Shown here piece by piece: positions 37,247-46,610 of a stretch of DNA of 64,000 nt (its first letter is position 1; each line of letters begins with the position of its first letter). Origin of the DNA: Chryseobacterium indologenes (GTDB lineage: Bacteria > Bacteroidota > Bacteroidia > Flavobacteriales > Weeksellaceae); assembly GCA_001013295.1 (NCBI GenBank), contig LAZY01000030.1, positions 164,569 through 228,568 of the forward strand, in the 5' to 3' direction. The translations under genes and the position numbers were made by a program. Below the pieces are notes generated by a model, which saw only the letters and a list, made by a program, of their open reading frames with translations, ran no database searches and had not been told where the DNA came from.

Positions 37247-37356
37247 ATTATTTAATATTTGGTGATAATTTATAAATACTATAGTAACAAATATAGAAAA
37301 TAATATCAAATGTGAATAAAAAAGCCAAAAATATTTACCCCAGGGGATTGCTCACC

Positions 37357-38262
37357 CTAGACCTTCCATTTATTCCATTTATTGTCAATATTTTTCGGAG
37401 AAAGGAGAATCATGGTCTGCTTCAAATCATTGAGCATAAGCCCACCGTTATTTCCGGAATTGAAGATATTGAAGATCTCATCACTTTTGGTATCCATAAA
37501 AAGATTGAAGAAATACGCTTGCTGGAATGTATTCTCATACATTTTTAACTGCATCAGAGCATCAAAAATCACTTTTTTCCCGGCAGTCTGATCCTGATTG
37601 AAAAGGTTATCTAATCCGGCCCTGTGATAGGTATAAATTGTGGAACGCAACTGGCTCCAGTTCGGGTTGATAATTTCGTTGATCAGGATGGTACGGCTTC
37701 TTGGTTCATTGATGGTGTTCCAGCCTTCATAGTTTCTGTTTTGAGAGTTCTGAGCAATTTGCTGTGCTTTTGAGAACCATTGGGTTCCGCCCATAGACTG
37801 GAAACTGTCTGCGTCATATCCCAAAATAAGATAGATATAGAAACTGATCACATCTGTAAGGTTCTTGCCTGAGAATTGTCTTTCATTGAAAATAAGGTTT
37901 TCATTCTCAATATATTCGAAAGCAAATCTCTGATCCTGAAGGTTCAGCAAAGGGGTTTCGTATGTTGTATTGTAAACAGGGCGTACAGCCTGCACAACAA
38001 TTGATCCTTTGAATTTATTAACGTCTCTTTCTGAAATCACAATTGCAAATCCGCATTTGATCTTTTCAAAGTTCTGAAGCTTTTTCCCTGTCCAGCTTGT
38101 ATTATTGATAAAATCCCGAAGACTTTTCTCCAATGATTTAAAAGCCTGCTGGTTACTTCCTCCTATCTGCTGGGAATTGACCTGAACCGTCGCCAGTAAT
38201 TCCTGGGAAAAACCTTGAGTATATAATAATAGCAGAAAAAATAAACTGATAATTTTTTTCAT
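37357..38262 (-). CDS. porD: T9SS protein PorD (DUF4835 family)
   Basis: 301 residues with a signal peptide (MKKIISLFFLLLLYTQGFSQ). The sequence fits DUF4835, the family of the type IX secretion component PorD: start QELLATVQVNSQQIGG, the FINNTSW region, and YDADSFQSMGGTQWFSKAQQIA. PorD is needed for secretion of T9SS cargo, several of which are encoded in this window. Its position downstream of bamD-rpoZ-coaBC supports the call. Exact biochemical role is not known. Confidence 0.82.
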   Translation of the reverse strand: MKKIISLFFLLLLYTQGFSQELLATVQVNSQQIGGSNQQAFKSLEKSLRDFINNTSWTGKKLQNFEKIKCGFAIVISERDVNKFKGSIVVQAVRPVYNTTYETPLLNLQDQRFAFEYIENENLIFNERQFSGKNLTDVISFYIYLILGYDADSFQSMGGTQWFSKAQQIAQNSQNRNYEGWNTINEPRSRTILINEIINPNWSQLRSTIYTYHRAGLDNLFNQDQTAGKKVIFDALMQLKMYENTFQQAYFFNLFMDTKSDEIFNIFNSGNNGGLMLNDLKQTMILLSPKNIDNKWNKWKV

Positions 38263-38384
38263 ATGGAGATACTTATTGCTTTTTAACTGTCCTATGTAAT
38301 CGTATCCTCTTCATAGCTATTTATCTTTCTAAGTTCTGACGATTGCATTGCCTATAAAAAATTGAGAACGGAAATTTATTAAAA

Positions 38385-39590
38385 TTATTTTAAAAGTTGA
38401 GACTCAACAAAATTGAGAATATCTCTTGCGACCTCACCTTTTGATTTAAGATCAAATTCTTTCTTTTCCGTCTTGGTAAATATTTTGATCTTGTTGGTAT
38501 CATTTTTAAAGCCGGCACCTTCATCACGCAAAGAATTCAGGACAATCATATCCAGATTTTTCTTCTCCAGTTTTCCTTTGGCATTTTGTTCTTCGTTCTG
38601 AGTTTCCAAAGCGAAACCTACCAGAAACTGATGGGTTTTCTTCTCGCCCATCGTTTTGAGAATATCCGGGTTTTTTACCAGTTCAATGGTAAGGTTTTCG
38701 TCATTCTTCTTGATCTTTTCTTTGGCTACTTCTTTTGGAGCGTAGTCTGCCACTGCAGCACTTGCAATTCCTATATCGATTCTGTCATAAAATTCGAAAA
38801 CTTTTGCCAGCATTTCTTTGGCAGAAGTTACTTTATGCAGTTCCACATTCGGATCACTTATCGTCTGGGCACTTGGCCCGGAAATAAGAATCACTCTCGC
38901 ACCTCTTCTGGAAGCTTCCTCAGCAAGGGAGAACCCCATCTTGCCGGAAGAATGATTTCCGATGAATCTTACGGGATCAATAGCTTCATAGGTAGGGCCT
39001 GCGGTAATCAAAACTGTTTTTCCTTCAAAGCTTTTTGTATGGTCATTTTCTGTAAAAAATTCTTCAACAGTACTCAGAATGGTTGCCGGCTCTGCCATTC
39101 TTCCCTGGCCGATCAGCCCACTTGCAAGTTCTCCGTTTTCAGCCGGAATAATGATATGCCCGAAGCTTTCTGCAAGTTTCAGATTGTTTTTTGTGGAAGG
39201 GTGTGCATACATATCAAGATCCATCGCCGGGGCAATGAACACAGGACATTTGGCAGACATATAGGTGGCGATCAAAAGATTATCACATCCTCCGTGAACC
39301 ATTTTAGATAATGTATTGGCCGTACAGGGAGCCACAATCATCACATCCGCCCATAATGCCAGTTCTACATGACTGTTCCAGCTTCCGTTATCCCCATAAA
39401 AGTCTGAATAGACCGGTTTTTTAGATAATGTCGACAAACTCAGTTTCGTTACAAAATGTTCTGAATCGGGCGTCATAATCACTTGTACTTCAGCTCCTTT
39501 TTTCACAAAATCTCTAATGAGAAAATGAATTTTATAAGCTGCAATTCCTCCAGAAACGGCGATCAGTATTTTTTTACCGGAAACACTCAT
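38385..39590 (-). CDS. coaBC: Bifunctional phosphopantothenoylcysteine decarboxylase/synthase
   Basis: 401 residues, coenzyme A biosynthesis steps 2 and 3. The N-terminal CoaC flavoprotein has the active-site His in SHVELALWAD and the APAMD motif. The C-terminal CoaB domain begins near residue 190 (ITAGPTYEAIDPVRFIGNHSSGKMG). It follows rpoZ on the same strand with a 122-base gap and a hairpin between them. Confidence 0.96.
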   Translation of the reverse strand: MSVSGKKILIAVSGGIAAYKIHFLIRDFVKKGAEVQVIMTPDSEHFVTKLSLSTLSKKPVYSDFYGDNGSWNSHVELALWADVMIVAPCTANTLSKMVHGGCDNLLIATYMSAKCPVFIAPAMDLDMYAHPSTKNNLKLAESFGHIIIPAENGELASGLIGQGRMAEPATILSTVEEFFTENDHTKSFEGKTVLITAGPTYEAIDPVRFIGNHSSGKMGFSLAEEASRRGARVILISGPSAQTISDPNVELHKVTSAKEMLAKVFEFYDRIDIGIASAAVADYAPKEVAKEKIKKNDENLTIELVKNPDILKTMGEKKTHQFLVGFALETQNEEQNAKGKLEKKNLDMIVLNSLRDEGAGFKNDTNKIKIFTKTEKKEFDLKSKGEVARDILNFVESQLLK

Positions 39591-39654
39591 TTAGTTTTAA
39601 TTTTTTGAAACACTAAAATACTTATTTTTTCCCACAATCAGGCTTTAAAACAGC

Positions 39655-39691
39655 AAAGGTCATAAAAGAACTCAATTCCTTTATGACCTTT
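39655..39691 (-). terminator. Hairpin after rpoZ
   Basis: AAAGGTCATAAA pairs with TTTATGACCTTT around 13 bases. The T run is weak, so it may be a partial terminator or an RNA-processing hairpin. Confidence 0.55.
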
Positions 39692-39712
39692 GATTATAAA
39701 AAACACAGATGA

Positions 39713-40036
39713 TTATTTTCTGTCTTCTGTTTTTCTGAAATAGATATCTTCGTTTAACCACTCTTCAATAGCAATTGAAGTTGGCTTTGGAAGCTTTTCG
39801 TAATGTTTAGAGATCTCAATCTGCTCTCTGTTTTCGAAAACCTCTTCTAATGTAGAATTGTGAACGGCAAATTCATCCAATTTGTTGTGAAGTTCCGTAC
39901 GGATCTCCGCATTGATCTGCTCTGCTCTCTTTCCCATGATAACAATAGCTTCATAGATTGAACCTACTTTATCTTCAATCTTATCTTTATCGTAAGTAAT
40001 AGTATTTACTTCTGCTTTTGTATCTTTTACACTCAT
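39713..40036 (-). CDS. rpoZ: RNA polymerase omega subunit
   Basis: 107 residues, the Bacteroidota form of omega. The conserved YEAIVIMGKRAEQIN helix is present at residues about 28-42. It starts 42 bases after bamD ends. Neighbourhood and sequence agree. Confidence 0.9.
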   Translation of the reverse strand: MSVKDTKAEVNTITYDKDKIEDKVGSIYEAIVIMGKRAEQINAEIRTELHNKLDEFAVHNSTLEEVFENREQIEISKHYEKLPKPTSIAIEEWLNEDIYFRKTEDRK

Positions 40037-40078
40037 TTTGAGAAAATTATTTTTATTTTAAGATGGCAAATTTACGAA

Positions 40079-41074
40079 TTATCTTTTAATTTTGAAAGTC
40101 GCAGCCGGAGGAGGGGTATTAAGTGCTGCACTGTCCCTCTGCATCTGCTTTGCCTGCTTTTCGTTACTGATCTGATCTTTGATCTGCTGTTCTGTTTTAT
40201 TCTGGCTGGCCAGCTTATCTGCTTCTTTTTTCTGTTTTGCGTTCAGAGCAGCAATCTTAGCTTCTGTTTCTTTTTTCACGACAGCAAAGTGTTGTTTTTC
40301 TTTCTCCAGTTTTCCTCTAAGTTCAACTGCTGTTTTTGAATATTCTGTGTTCGGAAGCTCTTTTTCTACTACTCTTGTATAAGTAAGGGCACTTTCGATA
40401 CGCTCTTCTTTAAGGGTATAAATGGATTTTAATGCCAATTCATAACGGGCCTTCATGATGTAATCATAAATTTTCGGACGAAGTTTTGTACTTGGAAAGT
40501 CTTCCAGTACATTCTCCAAAGCAACACTTGCTGCTTTATATTCCCCCATATTAAAGTACTGACGTCCGTTTTCATATGCTTTAAACTCCAGTTTATAAGC
40601 CAGTTCGTCAATAAGCTGGGTAATATTCTTAGATCTTTCAGAATTCGGGTAATTGGTCAGGAATTCCTGAAGCTCATTGATCGCCAATTCTGTACTGGAC
40701 TGATCCAGGTTGTAATCCATAGATCCTTCATAATAGCAAAGTGCAGACATGTATGCTGCTTCTTCTGCTCTAGGATCTTTTGGGAAGCTGACTGCAAAAT
40801 TTTTAAACTGATGACCTGCCAGTTTATAACTTTTGTCATAATAGTTGGCATAGGCAGTATTGAAGCCCACGTTCGGGAAATCATCTGTTCCTGCTACAAG
40901 GTTAGCAAGTCTGTCGTAAAGAGCCAATGCATTCTTCCACTTTTTCTTAGCAAAGTTTTCATTAGCTACTTTCAAGATAAATTCTTTGTCTGCACTTCTC
41001 ATTGCTCTTTCCTGCTGGCTTACACAAGATGAAATCACCGCTACAGCGAAAAGACCTAAAATATATTTTTTCAT
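40079..41074 (-). CDS. bamD: Outer-membrane assembly lipoprotein BamD
   Basis: 331 residues. Lipoprotein signal (GLFAVAVISSC, Cys near 17) and TPR-like helices (NALALYDRLANLV, YYDKSYKLAGHQFKNFAVSFPKDPRAEEAAYMSALCYYEGS) as in BamD, which joins BamA in folding outer-membrane proteins. The C-terminal 80 residues are a K/E/Q-rich helix not seen in the E. coli protein, common in Bacteroidota. It leads the rpoZ-coaBC-porD block. Confidence 0.92.
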   Translation of the reverse strand: MKKYILGLFAVAVISSCVSQQERAMRSADKEFILKVANENFAKKKWKNALALYDRLANLVAGTDDFPNVGFNTAYANYYDKSYKLAGHQFKNFAVSFPKDPRAEEAAYMSALCYYEGSMDYNLDQSSTELAINELQEFLTNYPNSERSKNITQLIDELAYKLEFKAYENGRQYFNMGEYKAASVALENVLEDFPSTKLRPKIYDYIMKARYELALKSIYTLKEERIESALTYTRVVEKELPNTEYSKTAVELRGKLEKEKQHFAVVKKETEAKIAALNAKQKKEADKLASQNKTEQQIKDQISNEKQAKQMQRDSAALNTPPPAATFKIKR

Positions 41075-41177
41075 ATAAAAAATTCAACAGTTTTCGGATT
41101 ATACAGCCGATTTACTAATTTGCAAAAATATAACTTTTTTGTCAATAGATTTTTTTTTATGAATATTTAACGTAATT

Positions 41178-41807
41178 TTAGTCTGCAGCGTATCCCAAAA
41201 TCGCAAAAACACTTAATAAAAGATTCATTCTCACCTTTTTCTCAGCTTCTTTGGTATAGGTTTCCTCATTTTTACTCGGAACATACAGCTCGTAGAAATT
41301 TTTATTCCTGATCACAAATAAAGTGGAACCTATAATCATGGTAAGAATATCCTCAGGTTTGGGAGTAAACGTAAAAACTCCTGAAGCAACTCCTTTTTTG
41401 ATCACTTCGTCAAGCTTTTTAACAAACAGCTGGTAGAAATCAAGTAACTCGTCTTTCAGATTTTCTGTGTGGCGGAGTTCCTGGGTGACAAACCCATGAA
41501 AATAATTGTATTTGAAGAGTTGAGAAACGATGTATTTGATCATTTCACGCATCTGCATTTCAGGCTTTCCTTCTTTGATGGTATCTGCAAATTCCGAAAA
41601 ATTCTCCCTTGTCTTCAATACTCTGTACTGATAGAGATAAGACATCATTTTCTCTTTAGAACCAAAGTAATAAGAGATCATGGCAACATTAATATTTGCC
41701 TTGGAACATATATCCCTTACAGAAGTTCCTTCATATCCTTTTTTTGCGATCAGTTCTTCCGCAATATCCAATATGTGAATCTGTTTTTCTGTAAATTTTT
41801 TTTTCAT
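41178..41807 (-). CDS. TetR/AcrR-family transcriptional regulator
   Basis: 209 residues. N-terminal helix-turn-helix over residues about 8-55 (AEELIAKKGYEGTSVRDICSKANINVAMISYYFGSKEKMM), the C-terminal ligand domain with no clear family. A perfect 14-base palindrome lies 44 bases upstream in the gap to the divergent TatD-like gene and is a likely autoregulatory operator. The ligand and targets are unknown. Confidence 0.93.
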   Translation of the reverse strand: MKKKFTEKQIHILDIAEELIAKKGYEGTSVRDICSKANINVAMISYYFGSKEKMMSYLYQYRVLKTRENFSEFADTIKEGKPEMQMREMIKYIVSQLFKYNYFHGFVTQELRHTENLKDELLDFYQLFVKKLDEVIKKGVASGVFTFTPKPEDILTMIIGSTLFVIRNKNFYELYVPSKNEETYTKEAEKKVRMNLLLSVFAILGYAAD

Positions 41808-41850
41808 GAAGTGTACTTTGAGTAAAGTTAAGAAATTTTTAACACATTTA

Positions 41851-41864
41851 TAAACGATCGTTTA
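41851..41864. promoter_or_regulatory. Candidate TetR operator palindrome
   Basis: TAAACGATCGTTTA is a perfect palindrome in the 96-base gap between the tetR-type gene and the divergent TatD-like gene. Confidence 0.7.
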
Positions 41865-41903
41865 ATAATTTTAAATTAATTCTGGAAAATAGTATTTTTG
41901 AAC

Positions 41904-42527
41904 ATGGATTTTTTTGATTTTCACCACCATAAGAAATACATCAGAAACGGAATTTATAATCTCGGCAAAGGAATTCCGCCTGACTTCCCGTATTCTATAG
42001 GAATTCACCCCAACGATATTGATGTAAGCAATATAGAGCAACAGTTTTCGTGGATGAGAAGTATGATGTTTAAAAGCTGTTTTGCTATCGGCGAATGCGG
42101 GCTGGATTCTATTGTTCCTATTGATCAGAAAATTCAGGAGGAAGTCTTTTTAAAACAGATCCATATTGCCAATGAGGTGAAAAAACCCATTATCGTTCAT
42201 TGTGTAAGAAAATTTTATGAAGTGATTTCTTTTAAAAAGAAGGCCGAACAGCCCATGATTATTCATGGTTTTAATAAGAAACAACAGATTGCGACGGATC
42301 TTCTTGCCAATAATTTTTATCTGAGTTTTGGAAAAGCTGTTTTGTATAATCTATCTTTGCAGGATGTTGTAAAAAATACTCCATTAGACAAAATCTTTTT
42401 AGAAACGGACAATGAAGACTTTAAGATCGAAGATTTGTACCTCAAAGTTTCGGAAATAAAAGAAATTTCTTTGGAACGACTCAATGAACACATTTTAGAA
42501 AACTTACACACGATAAAAAATGGATAA
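41904..42527 (+). CDS. Short TatD-family metal-dependent hydrolase
   Basis: 207 residues from ATG 41904, shorter than the usual 250-270 of TatD. Metal ligands are all recognisable: FDFHHHKKY at the very N-terminus, IGECGLDS, PIIVHCVRKF, MIIHGFNKK and LETDNED. TatD proteins are DNases or deoxyribonucleases/quality-control hydrolases. A -7-like TATTTTTG ends only 4 bases before the ATG, so the mRNA may be leaderless. Its stop overlaps tcdA by 8 bases. Confidence 0.85.
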   Translation: MDFFDFHHHKKYIRNGIYNLGKGIPPDFPYSIGIHPNDIDVSNIEQQFSWMRSMMFKSCFAIGECGLDSIVPIDQKIQEEVFLKQIHIANEVKKPIIVHCVRKFYEVISFKKKAEQPMIIHGFNKKQQIATDLLANNFYLSFGKAVLYNLSLQDVVKNTPLDKIFLETDNEDFKIEDLYLKVSEIKEISLERLNEHILENLHTIKNG

Positions 42528-43245
42528 ATACTGGCTGGAGAGAACGGAACTTTTGATCAAAGAAGATGGATTGGAAAAGCTGATCAAAGCGAATGTGCTG
42601 GTTGTAGGCTTAGGCGGAGTAGGTTCTTTTGCTGCAGAATTCCTTGCCAGAGCCGGAGTAGGAAATATGACGATTGTGGATGGTGACACGGTAGATATTA
42701 CCAATATCAACAGACAGCTTCCCGCTTTGCATTCTACTGTGGGAAAGCATAAGGTAGAAGTAGTAGCAGAAAGACTTCTGGACATTAATCCACAGCTTAA
42801 TTTGATCAAAATCAACGAATTCCTGAATCCGGAAAGAATGGATGAAGTGCTTGATTCCGGAAAGTTTGATTATGTGCTGGACTGTATCGATAGTGTAACT
42901 CCAAAGATCTGCCTGATCAAAGCAGCCAGAAGGAGAAAAATAAAAATCGTAAGCTCAATGGGTGCCGGAGGAAAAGCCGACCCGAGCATGGTGATGGTAA
43001 GAGATATAAGCAAAACCCACAATTGTTTCCTTGCCAAACAGGTCAGAAAAAGATTAAAAAAGGAAAAAATCAACAAGGGCATCCGCTGTGTATTCTCTAA
43101 TGAGATTCAGAAGGAAGAAAGTCTTAAAATGACTGACGGAAGCAACTTCAAGAAATCATTCTATGGCACGATCAGCTTTATTCCGGCTATTTTCGGATTG
43201 TATGCTGCTGCTGAAGTGATCAATTATTTAGTGAAAAAAGATTAA
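42520..43245 (+). CDS. tcdA: tRNA threonylcarbamoyladenosine dehydratase
   Basis: 241 residues, E1-like ATP-dependent enzyme that cyclises t6A to ct6A at tRNA position 37. The nucleotide loop GLGGVGSFAAEFLARAGVG is at residues about 30-48, and the family stretch DTVDITNINRQLPAL and SSMGAGGKADPS are present. Translationally coupled: it overlaps the TatD-like gene and shares its last A with the start of rnpA. Confidence 0.93.
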   Translation: MDKYWLERTELLIKEDGLEKLIKANVLVVGLGGVGSFAAEFLARAGVGNMTIVDGDTVDITNINRQLPALHSTVGKHKVEVVAERLLDINPQLNLIKINEFLNPERMDEVLDSGKFDYVLDCIDSVTPKICLIKAARRRKIKIVSSMGAGGKADPSMVMVRDISKTHNCFLAKQVRKRLKKEKINKGIRCVFSNEIQKEESLKMTDGSNFKKSFYGTISFIPAIFGLYAAAEVINYLVKKD

Positions 43246-43616
43246 TGCAGAATTCTCAATACTCCAGAGCGGAAAAGCTCAAAAAAAATACAGAGATCAG
43301 TTTACTTTTTGATAAGGGTAAATGGAGGACTTCTGGAAATCTGCGGATCATCATCCTGAAAGACAAGCCTAATATTCCAATAGAAGCCGGTAGATTCGGG
43401 GTTTCTGTTTCTAAAAGGTATTTCAAGAAAGCGGTACACAGAAATCGTATAAAAAGACTTTTGAGAGAATGTTACCGTTTGAATAAAGCTTTGTTTAAGG
43501 AGGCTTTTGGAGAGAAGACAATGGCTATGCTGTTTTGGGTTTCTTCTGAAATGCCGCCAAAGTATCAGGATGTGGAAGCACAGTTTAAAAAGCTTTGTGA
43601 AGCGCAAAAGAAATAA
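43245..43616 (+). CDS. rnpA: Ribonuclease P protein component
   Basis: 123 residues. The signature VSKRYFKKAVHRNRIKRLLRE is clear at residues about 61-81. It helps RNase P RNA to mature tRNA 5' ends. The start overlaps the tcdA stop (TAATG), so both tRNA genes are coupled. It is not next to rpmH or dnaA as in many other bacteria. Confidence 0.94.
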   Translation: MQNSQYSRAEKLKKNTEISLLFDKGKWRTSGNLRIIILKDKPNIPIEAGRFGVSVSKRYFKKAVHRNRIKRLLRECYRLNKALFKEAFGEKTMAMLFWVSSEMPPKYQDVEAQFKKLCEAQKK

Positions 43617-43756
43617 GGTTATTCTTTGTCTTCCGCCCACCTCAGATCATCTGCTGAGGATCTTTTATGCAGGATTTTTTTTGCTGATTGAAGTTTCTAT
43701 TCAGTTTTCGGATAGTTTTTGTAATTTTAATGAAAACAATAAATCTGAAAATTAAC

Positions 43757-44356
43757 ATGTTAGATCATATTCCCTATTTTTCCTATGTGCTCAGTGCATT
43801 TATCGGTATCGGATTAGCCGCTGCAACAGGTTTCCGGGTCTTTCTTCCTATGTTTATCGTAAGCCTGGCTTCTTATTTTCACTGGATTCCTATGAATGAA
43901 AGTTTTGAATGGCTTTCGGGATTACCTACGCTGATAACAACGGGAATAGCAACGGTAGCAGAGATTCTTGCCTATTATATTCCCTTTATAGATCATTTAC
44001 TGGATACGGCCTCTATTCCTTTAGCCACTGTGGCAGGGTCCATATTATTTGCCAGCCAGTTTGCCGAGTTGGGGACTTTTCCTCAGTGGGCATTGGCATT
44101 AATTGCAGGCGGAGGAACGGCAGCCACTATCAGTACAGGTTTTGCGGGAATCCGGGCAGCTTCTACCGCCACAACGGGAGGACTGGGAAATTCTGTAGTA
44201 GGAACTACCGAAACGGCTGGCGCAGGGATCATGTCTGTTCTTGCCATGGCAGCTCCTGTTTTTGCTGCAATAGCCGCGATTATTTTAATGGTTCTGATCG
44301 TTGTCTATGGACGGAAAGCATGGCAAAAATTAAGGCGTAATAAAAGCTCCTCCTAA
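43757..44356 (+). CDS. DUF4126 membrane protein
   Basis: 199 residues from ATG 43757, chosen because the family begins MLDHIPYFSYVLSAFIGIGLA; the longer frames from 43688 or 43730 add a non-conserved start. About five hydrophobic segments with small-residue-rich Gly/Ala/Thr regions (GGGTAATISTGFAGIRAASTATTGG). Function unknown. It lies downstream of rnpA with 140 bases between and ends at a shared terminator. Confidence 0.8.
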   Translation: MLDHIPYFSYVLSAFIGIGLAAATGFRVFLPMFIVSLASYFHWIPMNESFEWLSGLPTLITTGIATVAEILAYYIPFIDHLLDTASIPLATVAGSILFASQFAELGTFPQWALALIAGGGTAATISTGFAGIRAASTATTGGLGNSVVGTTETAGAGIMSVLAMAAPVFAAIAAIILMVLIVVYGRKAWQKLRRNKSSS

Positions 44357-44366
44357 AGGTAAATAT

Positions 44367-44400
44367 AAAAAAGGTACAGTGTCTGAACTGTACCTTTTTA
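44367..44400. terminator. Bidirectional terminator
   Basis: AAAAGGTACAGT pairs with ACTGTACCTTTT around six bases, between converging genes. Confidence 0.85.
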
Positions 44401-44401
44401 T

Positions 44402-46609
44402 TTAGTTTTTACTTCTGAAATCTCTAATATCCTGAATTTTTGATTCGAAATATTCTTTCTTCTTAGGATTCTTTTTGATCAGTATTTCAAATGCTTTGAT
44501 GGCTTTGGTATAAAGTTTCTGTTCGAAATAAAGATTGGCAAGAGTTTCTGTCATCAAGTGGGAAATATCATCATTTTTCTCTTTCACCACATAGGAACTT
44601 TCTTCTTTTAACTGACTGATCTTAGGGTTATTTTCGATAAAAGTTTCAATAGCTTTTTCTTTAATCACCTCTTTTTCTTTTTCAACTTCTTCTGTTCTGC
44701 CGATTTTCAGCCAGCTTTGCCATGTATTGATAAACCCGGGAACATTACTGTCAGCGACAGACGGAGCTTCATTCTTCATAACAGATTCCTGAACAGGCTT
44801 TTCTTCTGAAGATTCTTTTTCTTGATCAGCCTGTTGTCTTTGTTCAACGCTGAGACTCGAAATATCGGTTCCAAAGAATGAGACATTCATTACCGGAACT
44901 TCTTCGTCTTTTACAACAGGAACATCAGTATGTTCTGTAATATCTTCTGTATTCTGAGGCAATTCTTCCTCTTCGGTTATTTCTTCTACAACGGACAACT
45001 CTTCTTCCGGAGCAGTTTCCGGTTCGTTTTCTGCCTTTTTAGGGTCTGTATTTACTTCTTCAGTAATAGCAGGGATTTCTTCTTCTGAAACTTTTGCTAC
45101 GGGCGTTATTTCAGGTGATTTGTTGAGTAAAGAATCGGGTACATGAGCCTCTACGCTCATTGGCTTCCATGCAGATTCAACTTCAGGGGTTTCCGGTTCT
45201 GCAATTTCTTCTTCAGAATTTTCTATAGCTAACTGACCCTCAACCTCAATATTTTCTTCCTGAACCTGTTGATCTTTTGCTTCTTCAGATGCCGGAGAGT
45301 CTTCACTGGTAGACCAGAAATGGAAATTCTGTGTTTCTGCAAAGCTGATTTCATGATCCGGAACCTGTTCTGTTTCCTCTTTTTCCTGTTGAGGAACAGC
45401 TTTGGTCTCCTTCATCTTTTTCTCCACCTCCTCAATCAGTCGTCTCATTTCCTCCTCATGTTTATTGACATTCGGGGAGGTAATTTCAGCAGCTTCTGTA
45501 ATTTCTTCGTTATTGGTCTTTATTTTTACATCTGGCAGGAAGGCCTCTGTTCCATGAAAACTTACTTCAGCATCAGATTCAACTTCAGGGGCTTCTGTTT
45601 CTTCCACTGAATCTACCTTATTTTCAGTAGTTTTTTCAACGTCTATTGGTTCTGAAGCTGTTTCTTCAATATTAACCTCCTCAGATATAGGTTCTATTTC
45701 CTGGAAGCTTACATCATCTTCGTCTTCAACTTTTACTTCTTCAGATTCCGATGAAATTTTATCTTCATTAATTACCGTTTCAGCACTAAAGTTTTCTCCT
45801 GCGTTTTCTTCTGTTTCCGTTTGTTCTTCTTCTGTACTCAGGACAGGTTCTGCTTCTATTTTCTCTTCAGCTGTATTCTCTTCAACACTTACCTCCGGCA
45901 GTATAGGTTCCGTCTCCTCAAAGCTAACATGGTCTTCTTCTTCAACTTTTGCTTCTTCAGATTCAGATGAAATTTTATCTTCGTTAATTACGGTTTCAGA
46001 GCTAAAGTTTTCTCCCGCATTTTCCTGAATTTCCGTCTGCTCGTTCTCCTGTTCATTTTGGGCAGAATTTGCCACGAGTTCAGCTTTTTGTGTTACCAGC
46101 GTTCCTGATTCTAATGTGGACTCAAGATCGATTGTTTCAGAATTGTCTTCGTTCAGGAAGTTTTCCTCACCCTCAAACAGAATTCTGTTACGCTCTCCGT
46201 TTATATAGATATGCTTGATCTCCTGTGAGGTTGGTAATACACATGCTTCCTCCTCTGCATTCTTTTCAGCAGAATCTACTTCTCTCTGAATTGGAAAGGC
46301 TTTGTTTTTATAAGCCAATTGAGCTGCTTTTTCAAGCGTTTTGGAAGAATTTGCTTCTACAACAGGTTTTTCCTGTCGGATCTTACCGTTGATCAGCTGA
46401 TAAAGAATCTTTTTGTCTGTGGTATAAGCCGCAGTGGTAGAAAGCTCTTTCTGATAATTTTCTTTTTCATACAGGTGTACTCCATACAGATGAAGTGCCC
46501 TGATATTTTGAATATAAGGAAAGGCATGAATCTCCTCTTTCAGAAGACCAAGATCTTCCAACTGAATATTTTTCGGATTTTTTATTAATTCTAAAACTCT
46601 CGGATTCAT
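44402..46609 (-). CDS. Very acidic repeat protein with C-terminal TPR
   Basis: 735 residues, mostly low complexity and Glu-rich. The N-terminal 100 residues look folded (NPRVLELIKNPKNIQLEDLGLLKEEIHAFPYIQNIRALHLYGVHLYE); the C-terminal 70 residues form TPR-like helices (LANLYFEQKLYTKAIKAFEILIKKNPKKKEYFE). Between them lies a long acidic linker with a duplicated block (near residues 190-240 and 260-305) and five short motifs of the form V/I-SF-x-x-T/I-E/Q/D near residues 229, 299, 352, 423 and 577. No signal peptide. The start follows the lptE stop by one base, so it belongs to the lptE transcript. Function unknown. Confidence 0.8.
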   Translation of the reverse strand: MNPRVLELIKNPKNIQLEDLGLLKEEIHAFPYIQNIRALHLYGVHLYEKENYQKELSTTAAYTTDKKILYQLINGKIRQEKPVVEANSSKTLEKAAQLAYKNKAFPIQREVDSAEKNAEEEACVLPTSQEIKHIYINGERNRILFEGEENFLNEDNSETIDLESTLESGTLVTQKAELVANSAQNEQENEQTEIQENAGENFSSETVINEDKISSESEEAKVEEEDHVSFEETEPILPEVSVEENTAEEKIEAEPVLSTEEEQTETEENAGENFSAETVINEDKISSESEEVKVEDEDDVSFQEIEPISEEVNIEETASEPIDVEKTTENKVDSVEETEAPEVESDAEVSFHGTEAFLPDVKIKTNNEEITEAAEITSPNVNKHEEEMRRLIEEVEKKMKETKAVPQQEKEETEQVPDHEISFAETQNFHFWSTSEDSPASEEAKDQQVQEENIEVEGQLAIENSEEEIAEPETPEVESAWKPMSVEAHVPDSLLNKSPEITPVAKVSEEEIPAITEEVNTDPKKAENEPETAPEEELSVVEEITEEEELPQNTEDITEHTDVPVVKDEEVPVMNVSFFGTDISSLSVEQRQQADQEKESSEEKPVQESVMKNEAPSVADSNVPGFINTWQSWLKIGRTEEVEKEKEVIKEKAIETFIENNPKISQLKEESSYVVKEKNDDISHLMTETLANLYFEQKLYTKAIKAFEILIKKNPKKKEYFESKIQDIRDFRSKN
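45692..46043 (-). repeat. Internal tandem duplication in the acidic protein gene
   Basis: Two copies of about 135 bases (near 45692-45828 and 45904-46043) encode nearly the same block (AGENFSxETVINEDKISSES). The copies differ at scattered third positions, so the duplication is not brand new. Confidence 0.75.
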
Positions 46610-46610
46610 C

